Source: an uncultured Candidatus Saccharibacteria bacterium | GTDB taxonomy: Bacteria > Patescibacteriota > Saccharimonadia > Saccharimonadales > Saccharimonadaceae | Length of the DNA stretch: 49,442 bases | Reading direction: 5' to 3' | Assembly (NCBI GenBank): GCA_938018005.1 | Contig: CALIJG010000012.1 | Coordinates: 1-49,442 of the forward strand | Shown: positions 16,446 to 24,435 of the stretch, one piece after another | Numbering within the stretch: position 1 is the stretch's first letter | Layout: each line of letters starts with the position of its first letter | Position numbers and translations under genes: made by a program | Notes under the pieces: model-generated | Told to the model about the DNA's origin: nothing | Databases searched by the model: none | The model's input: the letters and a program-made list of their open reading frames with translations, nothing else

Positions 16446-16970
16446 ATGAGCGCTATGAAAAATCGGTTAATGGAGAAAAAACACGCTGGCTATACTGTGG
16501 TAGAGTTGCTGGTTGTGATCGTTATTATTGCCATCCTTGCTACATTGACACTCGTCTCGTATCAACGCATCCAGGCTGGTGCGCAGGGGCGAACCCGCGT
16601 GGCCGACCTCACAGCAATGCGCCAAGCACTCGACCGCTACTATACTAAGAATGGAGCATACCCGGTTGCCAAGACTGCCGGTAGCACTACTCCTACCTAC
16701 CAGCGCCGCGATAGCGCCACATTCTTGCGCCAATTGGTGCCAACCTACATTTCCACGCTTCCCAGCGTCACCCAGGGTAGTACTACTGATGCAACTAGCA
16801 ACACCTACCTGTACGTCACCAATGCTCAGCAAACCGAATATAAGCTGCTCTATGTCAACACAAGCGGCTTACCACCAGGTGAGTACGATGCCGTGCCTCA
16901 AGCAATGCGCACCACCGCGCCAGACCGCTACGGGGTGTGGTCAAAAAACGGCGAACGGCTCCCTGGCTAG
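16446..16970 (+). CDS. Type IV pilin-like protein
   Basis: A major or minor type IV pilin or pseudopilin. The prepilin signal is classical: a short basic leader (MKNRLMEKKHAG), cleavage after Gly, then YTVVELLVVIVIIAILATL with Glu at position +5 and the hydrophobic assembly helix. A ~130-residue globular head follows, rich in Thr/Ser/Tyr. ATG 16446 was chosen because the TATAAT box sits seven bases upstream; a longer frame from 16410 would overlap the promoter. The mature protein has no disulfide cysteines. Pili of this kind are used for attachment and twitching in Saccharibacteria (family knowledge). No other pilus genes are in the window, so this is a stand-alone subunit gene. Confidence 0.88.
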   Translation: MSAMKNRLMEKKHAGYTVVELLVVIVIIAILATLTLVSYQRIQAGAQGRTRVADLTAMRQALDRYYTKNGAYPVAKTAGSTTPTYQRRDSATFLRQLVPTYISTLPSVTQGSTTDATSNTYLYVTNAQQTEYKLLYVNTSGLPPGEYDAVPQAMRTTAPDRYGVWSKNGERLPG

Positions 16971-17027
16971 CAGGAGTAGATGGATGCATCAGGGGTGATA
17001 ATTACTCTACCGCCCACATCCAATCCA

Positions 17028-17036
17028 TGCTATAAT
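17028..17036 (+). promoter_or_regulatory. Extended -10 promoter of fusA
   Basis: TGC-TATAAT gives a leader of about 54 bases that ends in two purine-rich ribosome sites (AAGGAG and AAGGAG, 17078-17090). No good -35 box. Confidence 0.6.
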
Positions 17037-17096
17037 CAATCGTTGAGAGTTGTATTACTCATGCTAAAAAACACGTAAGGAGAGAAGGAGCCCCCT

Positions 17097-19190
17097 ATGG
17101 CAACCCCCAAGAATGTCCCTCTGAAGGACTTTCGTAACATTGGTATTATTGCCCATATCGACGCCGGTAAGACGACGACGACAGAAGGTATTTTGTACCG
17201 CACCGGTATCAACCACAAGATTGGCGAAGTGAAAGGCGATGATGGTGGTGCTACCACCGACTGGATGACCCAAGAAAAAGAGCGTGGTATTACTATTACT
17301 TCTGCAGCGGTGACTTGCTTCTGGAAGGGCCACAAGATCAACATCATTGATACCCCTGGGCACATCGACTTTACCGCTGAGGTGGAGCGTAGCCTGCGGG
17401 TGCTCGACGGCGCAGTGACCGTCTTTGATGGCAAGATGGGGGTAGAAGCCCAGAGTGAGACCGTATGGCGCCAGGCCAACAAATACGGTGTGCCACGTAT
17501 CTGCTTCGTGAACAAGATCAATCAGACTGGTGGTGACTTCTACAAGTCGATCGAGTCAATCCACAATCGCCTCAGCAAGCAGGCCTTCCCAATCCACCTG
17601 CCAATTGGCTTTGAGAAGGATGTTTGTGGTGTGGTTGATCTTATCGACATGAAAGCCTACACCTATGATGACTACACCGACCACGAGCTTAAGGTGGGCG
17701 AGATCCCAGCTGATATGCTCGACAAGGCAAAGCGAGCTCGCAGTCTGCTCGTTGAGAACGCTGTTGAGGCCGATGACGACCTGATGATGAAGTTCCTCGA
17801 CGAAGGTGAGGATGCCATTACTATTGACGAGCTCAAGGCAGCGCTACGTCAACGTGTTTTGGCTGGTGACTTCTTCTTGGTAACAGGTGGCGATGGCCGC
17901 GGTGTGATCGTCGAGAAGGTGCTTGACCTGATGGTAGATTACCTGCCAAGCCCGCTCGATGTTGGCGAAATCTGGGGTAAAAACCCCAAGACTGGCGACG
18001 AAGTAAGCCGCCAGCCCGATGACAAGCAGCCAATGACTGCACTAGCCTTCAAGCTGGCTGCCGACCCATTTGTTGGTAAGTTAATCTTCATCCGTGTCTA
18101 CAGTGGTCGCTTGACTGCCGGTAGCTACGTTCTTAACACAACGACAGGCGAGAAGGAGCGTGTGGGGCGTATCGTCCGGATGCACGCCGATAAGCGCGAA
18201 GAGATCGATAGCGTGGGCGCTGGTGACATTGCTGCTGTGGTGGGCCTGAAGGGCACCTTCACGGGCCATACCTTGTGCGATCAAGCGCATCCAATTGCTC
18301 TTGAAGCAATTAGCTTCCCCGAGCCACCAGTATCGATCGCAGTGGAGCCCAAGACTAAGGCTGACCAAGAAAAGATGGGTATTGCTCTGCAACGCCTGGC
18401 TGAAGAAGACCCAACCTTCCGTGTCTACACCGATGAAGAGACCGGCCAGACTATCATGAGCGGTATGGGTGAGCTTCACCTAGAGATTTTGATCGACCGC
18501 ATGAAGCGCGAGTTTAACGTCGAGGCTAATGTTGGTGAACCGCAAGTCGCCTACCGCGAGACTATCAAGGGCACGGCTGAGGCGCAGGGTAAGCATGCCA
18601 AGCAGTCTGGTGGTCGCGGCCAGTACGGTGATGTCTGGGTGCGCTTTGAGCCGAATGAGCCAGGCAAGGGCTACGAATTCTTCGATGAAATCAAGGGTGG
18701 TGTGGTGCCACAAGAGTACCGCCCAGCTGTGCAGAAGGGTATTAAGGAGACGCTCGATGGCGGTGTGATTGCTGGTTATCCAGTTGTTGACGTCAAAGCG
18801 ACCTTGTACGACGGAAGCTACCACGATGTCGACTCAAGCGAGCTCGCCTTCAATCTGGCTGCTCACTTGGCTGCCCGCGAAGGCATCAAGAAGGCCAACC
18901 CAGTCTTGCTCGAGCCAGTAATGAAGGTTGAGGTGACAACGCCTGAGGAATTCATGGGTGATATCATTGGCGACCTCAATAGCCGCCGTGGCCGCATTGA
19001 GGCAATGGAAGACTTGATGGGCGGCGCGAAGCTCGTCAAGGCTATTGTGCCACTGGCAAACATGTTTGGCTACACTAGTGACATCCGCTCGATGTCGCAG
19101 GGCCGAGCTGCTAGCACGATGGAACTTGCCCACTATGAGGAAGTTCCACCAAACGTCGCGCAGGAGATTATCGAGAAGCGTAGTAAGTAA
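17097..19190 (+). CDS. fusA: Elongation factor G with altered guanine-recognition motifs
   Basis: EF-G drives ribosomal translocation using GTP. The 697-aa protein has the full five-domain layout: G1 AHIDAGKTT, G3 DTPGH and the switch segment RGITITSAA. The base-recognition elements are unusual. G4 reads NKIN (residues 139-142) in place of NKxD. The G5 region, usually VTCGSAFKNKGV, reads VTGGDGRGV (262-270), so the Ser-Ala of G5 is lost. The invariant G4 Asp normally pairs with guanine N1/N2. Domains III-V look ordinary (GMGELHLEI, GGRGQYGDV, SDIRSMSQGRA), so the protein is probably the working translocase. It is monocistronic, with a strong ribosome site and a terminator. Confidence 0.96.
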   Translation: MATPKNVPLKDFRNIGIIAHIDAGKTTTTEGILYRTGINHKIGEVKGDDGGATTDWMTQEKERGITITSAAVTCFWKGHKINIIDTPGHIDFTAEVERSLRVLDGAVTVFDGKMGVEAQSETVWRQANKYGVPRICFVNKINQTGGDFYKSIESIHNRLSKQAFPIHLPIGFEKDVCGVVDLIDMKAYTYDDYTDHELKVGEIPADMLDKAKRARSLLVENAVEADDDLMMKFLDEGEDAITIDELKAALRQRVLAGDFFLVTGGDGRGVIVEKVLDLMVDYLPSPLDVGEIWGKNPKTGDEVSRQPDDKQPMTALAFKLAADPFVGKLIFIRVYSGRLTAGSYVLNTTTGEKERVGRIVRMHADKREEIDSVGAGDIAAVVGLKGTFTGHTLCDQAHPIALEAISFPEPPVSIAVEPKTKADQEKMGIALQRLAEEDPTFRVYTDEETGQTIMSGMGELHLEILIDRMKREFNVEANVGEPQVAYRETIKGTAEAQGKHAKQSGGRGQYGDVWVRFEPNEPGKGYEFFDEIKGGVVPQEYRPAVQKGIKETLDGGVIAGYPVVDVKATLYDGSYHDVDSSELAFNLAAHLAAREGIKKANPVLLEPVMKVEVTTPEEFMGDIIGDLNSRRGRIEAMEDLMGGAKLVKAIVPLANMFGYTSDIRSMSQGRAASTMELAHYEEVPPNVAQEIIEKRSK

Positions 19191-19211
19191 GCTTCCTTAT
19201 AGTATCTCTAT

Positions 19212-19242
19212 AAAACACCTCTATTACAGGGGTGTTTTATTA
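19212..19242. terminator. Terminator after fusA
   Basis: AAAACACC and GGTGTTTT (19212-19219, 19231-19238) form a stem extended by a T-G and a C-G pair, followed by a T/A-rich tract. Confidence 0.8.
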
Positions 19243-19278
19243 TTTTGTCTCAGTGCGAGGAATAGTGAATAGTACGCA

Positions 19279-19302
19279 AAAGCCGGCATATATGCCGGCT
19301 TT
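19279..19302. terminator. Perfect 24-base palindrome between fusA and hsp20
   Basis: AAAGCCGGCATA followed by its exact complement. A 12-bp hairpin on either strand is possible. It lies between convergent fusA and hsp20 and is probably the hsp20-side terminator, although the T run is short. Confidence 0.55.
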
Positions 19303-19327
19303 CGTTAATGCAAGGCTATGGTTTGTA

Positions 19328-19768
19328 CTACTTTTTCGTTTTCTTGTCGTGCTTGGCTATTTTTTTGACGGCAATTTTTTGCGGCGCAGGTAGTGGCTTG
19401 AGTGGTACCATTACCCTCAAGATGCCGTCCTCCAGATGAGCCTTAATCTGCTCAACATCGCTACCATCTGGCACTTGTACACGACGACAGAAGCTTGTGC
19501 TGCTCTCACGAACGACGTAGTTGCGCTGTTTGTCCTCGGTTTTTTCGTGCCGTTCGCCGCGGATGACGAGCGCACCATTGTCAAGGCTTACATCGAGGTC
19601 TTCCTCAGCAAAGTTTGGCACGTGCGCTTCAACAACCAGTGTATTATCCACTGTGTAGACATCGGCTGTGACAGCTTGGCTGAGTGTCGTGGTAAAGGGA
19701 TTGTCAAACAGCTGCCGCTGCAATGCGCGCAATTCCTCAAATGGATTGTATTTTGTAAGACTACTCAT
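19328..19768 (-). CDS. Hsp20-family small heat-shock protein
   Basis: A small heat-shock chaperone that binds unfolding proteins without ATP. The start ATG 19768 has a near-perfect ribosome site (AAGGAGG, 19775-19781 on the minus strand), giving 146 aa, the usual length. The alpha-crystallin domain covers about residues 30-125 (ADVYTVDNTLVVEAHVPNF, VSLDNGALVIRGERH, RRVQVPDGSD) and ends in GILRVMVPL, the family's strand-8/9 signature. The tail is Lys-rich. A frame extending further upstream overlaps the divergent transporter gene and is not supported. No CIRCE element is visible here, so its heat control, if any, differs from clpP. Confidence 0.92.
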   Translation of the reverse strand: MSSLTKYNPFEELRALQRQLFDNPFTTTLSQAVTADVYTVDNTLVVEAHVPNFAEEDLDVSLDNGALVIRGERHEKTEDKQRNYVVRESSTSFCRRVQVPDGSDVEQIKAHLEDGILRVMVPLKPLPAPQKIAVKKIAKHDKKTKK

Positions 19769-19835
19769 AGGGTGCCTCCTTACGTGTTGCTTTTGTATTC
19801 TTATCATAACGCGGTAAATAGAACAATACAAGTAC

Positions 19836-19864
19836 TTGCATCCATCTAGCAAAGCGCTTATACT
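19836..19864 (+). promoter_or_regulatory. Promoter of the amino-acid ABC operon (leaderless)
   Basis: TTGCAT (19836-19841), a 17-base spacer and TATACT (19859-19864), ending seven bases before ATG 19872. There is no ribosome site. Confidence 0.75.
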
Positions 19865-19871
19865 TATATAC

Positions 19872-20690
19872 ATGGCACAATCGACTCGTCGGCAACGCAG
19901 ACTGACACGGCTTACATGGCTGAGTTTCGCTGCTATGGTAGTAATTTTGTTAGGGTATATGTATTGGGATGTCGAGCTGAGCCCAGCAGCCTCTACCACC
20001 AAGACTGCTGGCAGCGGTCTGGAAAAAACACTCGTGCTGGGCACCGATCCTGGCTTTAAGCCGTTTGAATATAAGCAAGGGCAGGAGATCGTTGGCTTTG
20101 ATATTGACCTTGTGCGGGAGATTGCTAAGGACACAAATCGTTCGTTACAAATTGAGGAGATCGCTTTTGATGGCCTCTTGCCGGCACTGCAGGCTGGGCG
20201 AATCGACCTCATTGCAGCTGGTATGACTGTCACGCCAGATCGGCGTAAGAATGCCGAGTTTTCGCACACGTACTATACTGCAGCGCAAAAGATAATTGTA
20301 CCAAAGACTGGCTCAACAATTGCCACTAGTGATGACCTCATTGGCAGGCGAATTGGCGTGCAGCTTGGCACCACAGCCGATACACTGGCACACAAGATTC
20401 GTGGGGCTCACGTGGTACAACTCCAGTCGACAGCTAGTGTCATGCAAGAGCTCAGTAGTCGGCGGATCGATGCTGCTATTATGGATGATGGGCCAGCTCA
20501 GCAATACCTTGCCACAAACCCGCAGCTCGTTGCCTTGCCACGCAACCTCTCGCACGAGGATTACGCCATTGCTATCAAAAAGGGTAATAGCAAACTACTC
20601 GCTGAGGTAAACGCTAGCATTGCCGCAATGAAGCGTGATGGCCGCTACGATAAGCTCATCAAAAAACACTTCGGAGTGGCCCGGCCATGA
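19872..20690 (+). CDS. ABC transporter, polar amino-acid binding protein (membrane anchored)
   Basis: An extracellular solute-binding protein of family 3 that captures polar amino acids for the adjacent permease and ATPase. The 272-aa protein has one N-terminal membrane segment (residues ~13-32) and no lipobox Cys, so it is tethered by a helix rather than a lipid. Family landmarks are LVLGTDPGFKPFEY, FDIDLVREIAKD, FDGLLPALQAGRIDLIAAGM, the TVTPDRRKNAEFS hinge, and RIGVQLGTTAD. The ligand (Gln, Arg, His or other) cannot be assigned. ATG 19872 fits the leaderless promoter. It overlaps the permease gene by four bases (ATGA). Confidence 0.9.
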   Translation: MAQSTRRQRRLTRLTWLSFAAMVVILLGYMYWDVELSPAASTTKTAGSGLEKTLVLGTDPGFKPFEYKQGQEIVGFDIDLVREIAKDTNRSLQIEEIAFDGLLPALQAGRIDLIAAGMTVTPDRRKNAEFSHTYYTAAQKIIVPKTGSTIATSDDLIGRRIGVQLGTTADTLAHKIRGAHVVQLQSTASVMQELSSRRIDAAIMDDGPAQQYLATNPQLVALPRNLSHEDYAIAIKKGNSKLLAEVNASIAAMKRDGRYDKLIKKHFGVARP

Positions 20691-21388
20691 ATGTGTGGGA
20701 TATCCTCTTTGGTGACGAGCGCTATCTATTCTTGTGGCGCGGCCTAGAAGTGACCATCCTTCTCACCGTCTTCTCGACAATCATTGGGCTTGTGATTGGC
20801 CTGGTTGTCGCTCTCATGCAGCAGTCTGCTTGGCAACCATTTCGCACATGCAAACTACATCGCCTTCAGCGCTGGCGGCCATGGGTGAGCTTGGCTCATG
20901 CCTATACCACGGTCATTCGCGGCACACCTGCTTTGGTGCAGCTACTCATTATGTATTACGTGGTATTTGGCTCATACCGTGGGGTGCCAAAACTGTGGAT
21001 TGCAAGCCTTGCCTTTGGTATCAACAGTGGTGCGTATATTGCTGAGATTATTCGCGGCGGGATCGAAAGTATCGACAACGGACAAGTCGAAGCGGCGCGC
21101 TCGCTTGGCTTGAGTCGCTGGCAAACCATGCGTTATATCATCCTGCCTCAAGCACTCAAGCAGTCATTGCCGTCACTGATCAGCGAGGGAATTTCGCTCC
21201 TCAAGGAGACATCAGTCGTTGGTTGGATTGGTATGAACGATCTGATGCGTGGTGCTGATAATATCCGCTTCCAAACGGCCACCGCCTTTGAATCGCTCTT
21301 TGCCGCTGCAATGATTTACCTTGCCCTCACCACGCTATTTACGTGGGTGATGAATCGAGTAGAGAGGAGGCTTAAAGCGCATGATTAA
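20687..21388 (+). CDS. ABC transporter, polar amino-acid permease
   Basis: The membrane subunit of a His/Glu/Gln/Arg-type importer (HisMQ/GlnP family). The 233-aa protein has about five hydrophobic helices. The EAA loop that docks the ATPase is recognisable in GQVEAARSLGLSRWQTMRYIILPQA (starting GQVEAARSLGLS). The signature TVIRGTPALVQLLIMYY is also present. An unusual polar insertion around residues 45-70 (QQSAWQPFRTCKLHRLQRW) lengthens the first cytoplasmic loop. It is translationally coupled on both sides (4-base overlap upstream, 8-base overlap downstream). Confidence 0.92.
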   Translation: MNVWDILFGDERYLFLWRGLEVTILLTVFSTIIGLVIGLVVALMQQSAWQPFRTCKLHRLQRWRPWVSLAHAYTTVIRGTPALVQLLIMYYVVFGSYRGVPKLWIASLAFGINSGAYIAEIIRGGIESIDNGQVEAARSLGLSRWQTMRYIILPQALKQSLPSLISEGISLLKETSVVGWIGMNDLMRGADNIRFQTATAFESLFAAAMIYLALTTLFTWVMNRVERRLKAHD

Positions 21389-22109
21389 TATCAAGCAGCT
21401 CCGCAAGCACTATGGCAACAATTATGTCTTACGCGGCATTGACCTGACAATCAAGCGGGGAGAGGTTGTAGTTCTCTTGGGCTCGAGTGGTGGTGGCAAA
21501 AGCACGCTGCTTCGCTGTATTAATATGATTGAGACGCCGACAAGCGGGGAAGTATGGGTTGATGGTATTGATATGACCAATCCAGCGACTGACCTCAACA
21601 AAGCCCGGACTGAACTTGGCATGGTATTCCAGCAGTTTAACCTTTTTCCGCATATGACCGTGCTCGAAAATATCATGCTTGCACCACTTAAGGTGCGCAA
21701 ACTATCGAGAGCGAAGGCCAAACGTCAGGCGCTTCAAATGCTCGACTTGGTTGGCCTCCGCGCTAAGGCTCAAGAATACCCGAGTCATCTCTCGGGTGGG
21801 CAAAAGCAGCGGGTAGCGATTGCCCGCGCCTTGGCAATGCAGCCAAAAGTCTTGCTCTTTGATGAGCCAACGAGTGCGCTCGACCCTGAGATGGTCGACG
21901 AAGTACTAGCGGTTATTAAGCACCTTGCCGAAACAGGGATCACAATGATCGTCGTCACACACGAGATGTCATTTGCGCGCGATGTCGCGTCGCGGATTGT
22001 CTTCCTCGACGGGGGTAAGATTATTGAAGATGGTACGCCAGCGCAGGTCATTAATCACTCCACCCAGCCAAAGGTCCGCACCTTTTTCGCTGCACTCAGT
22101 AATAATTGA
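21381..22109 (+). CDS. ABC transporter, polar amino-acid ATP-binding subunit
   Basis: The ATPase powering the preceding importer (GlnQ/HisP family). The 242-aa protein has Walker A GSSGGGKST (about 34-42), a Q-loop in VFQQFNLFPHMT, signature LSGGQKQR, Walker B VLLFDEPTSALDPE and an H-loop in VVTHEMSFA. Its start lies within the end of the permease gene with GAGAGGAGG as ribosome site. This gene closes a complete three-subunit operon, consistent with dependence on imported amino acids. Confidence 0.94.
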   Translation: MINIKQLRKHYGNNYVLRGIDLTIKRGEVVVLLGSSGGGKSTLLRCINMIETPTSGEVWVDGIDMTNPATDLNKARTELGMVFQQFNLFPHMTVLENIMLAPLKVRKLSRAKAKRQALQMLDLVGLRAKAQEYPSHLSGGQKQRVAIARALAMQPKVLLFDEPTSALDPEMVDEVLAVIKHLAETGITMIVVTHEMSFARDVASRIVFLDGGKIIEDGTPAQVINHSTQPKVRTFFAALSNN

Positions 22110-22121
22110 CACATCCCTCTA

Positions 22122-22143
22122 TGCTATAATGCGCCCAAGGAGG
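22122..22143 (+). promoter_or_regulatory. Extended -10 promoter and strong ribosome site of the 22150 gene
   Basis: TGC-TATAAT (22122-22130) is followed at once by AAGGAGG (22137-22143), six bases before ATG 22150. A TTGACA upstream is only 13 bases away and probably not used, leaving the extended -10 element as the main signal. Confidence 0.6.
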
Positions 22144-22149
22144 AATACT

Positions 22150-22914
22150 ATGTCAGATACAATGCAGCGATTCAAAACACTCTTTACTGGGAGCGGTGTC
22201 GACTATGTAGAATGCGAAGTCGTTAATGCAACGAAGCACTATCTGCAGCTTCGCGAGCAGGGTAAGCACGAAGGCTTCACGCCGGTGATTGTGACGCTTG
22301 ATAGCCTTATCCTAGATGAGATAGCGGAAGGCCTAGAGAACGCTGGCGTCCAGACAGTCCCCGAGCTTGTGCAGCGCACCATGGAAGCATCGCAGGCAAT
22401 TGATGTACCAGCCTTCTTTGCCCATGTTGCACAGGAGCTGCCAGCTGAAACGGCGAAAAAGGATCAGCAGATCTCTACTGTAGATGATTATTTTGCGTCG
22501 GGTTTCTCGGCATCGCCTGATGACGATGACCCTACGACAGTTGACTTCATCAGCCCATTCCAGGCAGATAGCGACAACCCGGTTATTATTATCAAACTAC
22601 CAACCACAGCACCGTATGAGGCGCTAGCCTACCTCTGTATGGGTGGTTGGAATGATTGTCCCGAGCCAGCTATCCAGGTGGCGGTATCGCGCTATTGGTA
22701 TGAGAAGTACGGTGCTGTGCCTGCCGCTATCAGCCATGATACTATTGAGTATTACGTCGAGTGTCCACCGCAGACCGATGCCGATGCTAAGGCGGTTGCC
22801 GTTGAGCTCTTCTATTTCTCATATGGCGACGCAGTCTATCAAGGGTCGGAGACCTTCGAAGCGTTGGCAAATCAAGTGTATGGCAGTCGACAGTGGTATG
22901 TTTGGTGGGACTAG
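22150..22914 (+). CDS. DUF4253-like protein
   Basis: The C-terminal third matches my recollection of the DUF4253 pattern: a Trp/Tyr-rich segment (SRYWYEKYGAVPAAISHDTI), a short conserved core (YVECPPQTDADAKAVAVEL) and the ending VYQGSETFEALANQ then WYVWWD. The function of this domain is unknown. The N-terminal ~140 residues look unrelated and begin with a helical region followed by a low-complexity acidic linker (SASPDDDDPTT). The start is fixed by AAGGAGG. The protein is cytosolic, 254 aa, and is placed between the transporter operon and tuf with its own promoter. Family assignment is moderate because it rests on pattern memory. Confidence 0.6.
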   Translation: MSDTMQRFKTLFTGSGVDYVECEVVNATKHYLQLREQGKHEGFTPVIVTLDSLILDEIAEGLENAGVQTVPELVQRTMEASQAIDVPAFFAHVAQELPAETAKKDQQISTVDDYFASGFSASPDDDDPTTVDFISPFQADSDNPVIIIKLPTTAPYEALAYLCMGGWNDCPEPAIQVAVSRYWYEKYGAVPAAISHDTIEYYVECPPQTDADAKAVAVELFYFSYGDAVYQGSETFEALANQVYGSRQWYVWWD

Positions 22915-22918
22915 CTAC

Positions 22919-22947
22919 TTTACTTTTTTGCCACCGCACCCTATAAT
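22919..22947 (+). promoter_or_regulatory. Promoter of tuf
   Basis: TTTACT (22919-22924), a 17-base spacer and TATAAT (22942-22947). The same TTTACT-N17-TATAAT layout precedes infA. The predicted leader is about 92 bases. Confidence 0.75.
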
Positions 22948-22954
22948 AAATCCT

Positions 22955-23008
22955 AACGCGCGACGCGTTTTGTCGTAGTGTCTCTACTCCGGCAAGTAGC
23001 TCGCGTCG
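22955..23008 (+). promoter_or_regulatory. Structured tuf leader with two exclusive folds
   Basis: Fold A is a hairpin right at the predicted transcript start: AACGCG-CGA-CGCGTT (22955-22969), followed by TTG. Fold B pairs CGACGCG (22961-22967) with CGCGTCG (23002-23008) and encloses a second hairpin CTACT/AGTAG (22984-22999). The two folds share bases and cannot coexist. The ribosome site (AAGGAG, 23027-23032) lies downstream. This suggests, but does not prove, regulation of EF-Tu synthesis. Confidence 0.45.
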
Positions 23009-23045
23009 TACCAAATATTAACATAAGTAAGGAGTACTTACCTAC

Positions 23046-24233
23046 ATGGCAGATTTCGATCGAAGTAAGCCACACATTAACGTTGGTACTATGGGTCACG
23101 TCGACCACGGTAAAACAACGTTAACGGCTGCCATCACTCACGTGTTGGCAAAGCGTCTTCCAAGCGATGTAAACAAGCCTCGCAACTACGAAGACATCGA
23201 CAACGCTCCTGAGGAGAAGCAACGCGGTATTACCATCGCCAGCTCCCACCAGGAATACGAGTCGGAGAAGCGCCACTACGCGCACGTTGACATGCCAGGT
23301 CACGCCGACTACGTCAAGAACATGATTACTGGTGCCGCTCAGATTGACGGTGCTGTGCTAGTGGTTGCCGCCAACGACGGTCCATTGCCACAGACACGCG
23401 AGCACGTGCTGCTTGCTCACCAGGTTGGTGTGCCAAAGATTATCGTCTTCCTCAACAAGATGGACTTGGCCGACGATCCAGAGTTGGTTGAGTTGGTTGA
23501 GATGGATGTCCGCGATTTGCTCACCAAGAACGGCTACGATGGCGACAACACACCAATCATCAAGGGTTCTGCTACCAAGGCGCTCGAGGGCGACACCGAG
23601 GCAGAAGACGCCGTGATGGAGCTGGTGGCTGCTATGGACGACTACTTCGAGTTGCCTCAGCGCGACCTTGACAAGCCATTCTTGATGCCAATCGAGGATG
23701 TCTTCTCGATCAAGGGTCGTGGTACAGTTGCAACTGGCCGTATCGAGCAGGGTGTCATCAAGATCAACGACCCAGTAGAGATTGTTGGTCTTAAGCCAAC
23801 TCAGACCTCTGTCGTGACTGGTGTTGAGGCCTTCAAGAAGAGCCTCGACCAAGGTCAGGCAGGTGACAACGCCGGTCTGTTGCTACGCGGTATCGAGCGC
23901 ACTCAGATTGAGCGCGGTCAGGTGATTGTCGCTCCAGGCACACTCACCCCACACACCGAGTTTGAGGCGGAAGTCTACATCCTTAAGAAGGAAGAGGGTG
24001 GCCGCCACACACCATTTAGCAAGGGCTACAAGCCACAGTTCTACTTCCGCACAACGGACGTGACTGGTGAGATTGAGCTCCCTGCCGACAAGGAAATGGT
24101 GATGCCAGGCGACCAAGTGACCTTCAAGGTGACCTTGAACGCCCCAATCGCTATGGACAAGGGTCAAGACTTCGCTATCCGCGAAGGTGGCCGTACAGTC
24201 GGTGCCGGTGTTGTAACCAACATCGTCAAGTAG
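23046..24233 (+). CDS. tuf: Elongation factor Tu
   Basis: EF-Tu delivers aminoacyl-tRNA to the ribosome as a GTP complex. The 395-aa protein has G1 GHVDHGKT, G4 NKMD, G5 GSATKAL and the three-domain layout ending VTNIVK. Two positions differ from almost all bacterial EF-Tu: the G3 motif is DMPGH rather than DCPGH (Cys81 equivalent replaced by Met), and the G4 Cys (NKCD) is Met. The protein has no cysteine at all. The segment after RGITI reads ASSHQEYES instead of the usual NTAHVEYET type. It has its own promoter, structured leader and terminator and is not next to fusA or rpsJ as an operon. Confidence 0.97.
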   Translation: MADFDRSKPHINVGTMGHVDHGKTTLTAAITHVLAKRLPSDVNKPRNYEDIDNAPEEKQRGITIASSHQEYESEKRHYAHVDMPGHADYVKNMITGAAQIDGAVLVVAANDGPLPQTREHVLLAHQVGVPKIIVFLNKMDLADDPELVELVEMDVRDLLTKNGYDGDNTPIIKGSATKALEGDTEAEDAVMELVAAMDDYFELPQRDLDKPFLMPIEDVFSIKGRGTVATGRIEQGVIKINDPVEIVGLKPTQTSVVTGVEAFKKSLDQGQAGDNAGLLLRGIERTQIERGQVIVAPGTLTPHTEFEAEVYILKKEEGGRHTPFSKGYKPQFYFRTTDVTGEIELPADKEMVMPGDQVTFKVTLNAPIAMDKGQDFAIREGGRTVGAGVVTNIVK

Positions 24234-24257
24234 TTTGCACAGTACTCGCAAACTCAC

Positions 24258-24286
24258 AAAATACCTCCCGCAGGGGAGGTATTTTT
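24258..24286 (+). terminator. Terminator of tuf
   Basis: AAAATACCTCC and GGAGGTATTTT form an 11-bp stem with a six-base loop and end in TTTTT. Confidence 0.92.
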
Positions 24287-24298
24287 GTTTTTACATTC

Positions 24299-24415
24299 AT
24301 GACATCGTCAAAGATAGTTCACTCAGACGATATGAGAGCTATGGAGTCAGCATTAATTACACTTGATGATATCCCAGGCAGGCTATCAGCAGAGGAGTTT
24401 GAGCAGGTAGCGTAA
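24299..24415 (+). CDS. Possible 38-aa small protein
   Basis: An ATG-to-TAA frame of 38 codons, acidic (DDMRAMESALITLDDIPG, then EEFEQVA), lies between the tuf terminator and another terminator. It has no ribosome site or clear promoter. It could be a genuine small protein or the remnant of a larger gene. Low confidence. Confidence 0.25.
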   Translation: MTSSKIVHSDDMRAMESALITLDDIPGRLSAEEFEQVA

Positions 24416-24435
24416 ATAAAGGATAAATAAAAATC

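Noticed and set aside
19279..19302. Perfect palindrome as an insertion-sequence end
   Set aside because: It is single-copy in the window with no transposase nearby; a terminator role is simpler.
19769..20269. N-terminal extension of Hsp20
   Set aside because: It is antisense to the divergent transporter gene; AAGGAGG marks ATG 19768.
21973..22149. Longer start of the DUF4253-like gene
   Set aside because: It overlaps the ATPase gene; the -10 element and AAGGAGG support 22150.
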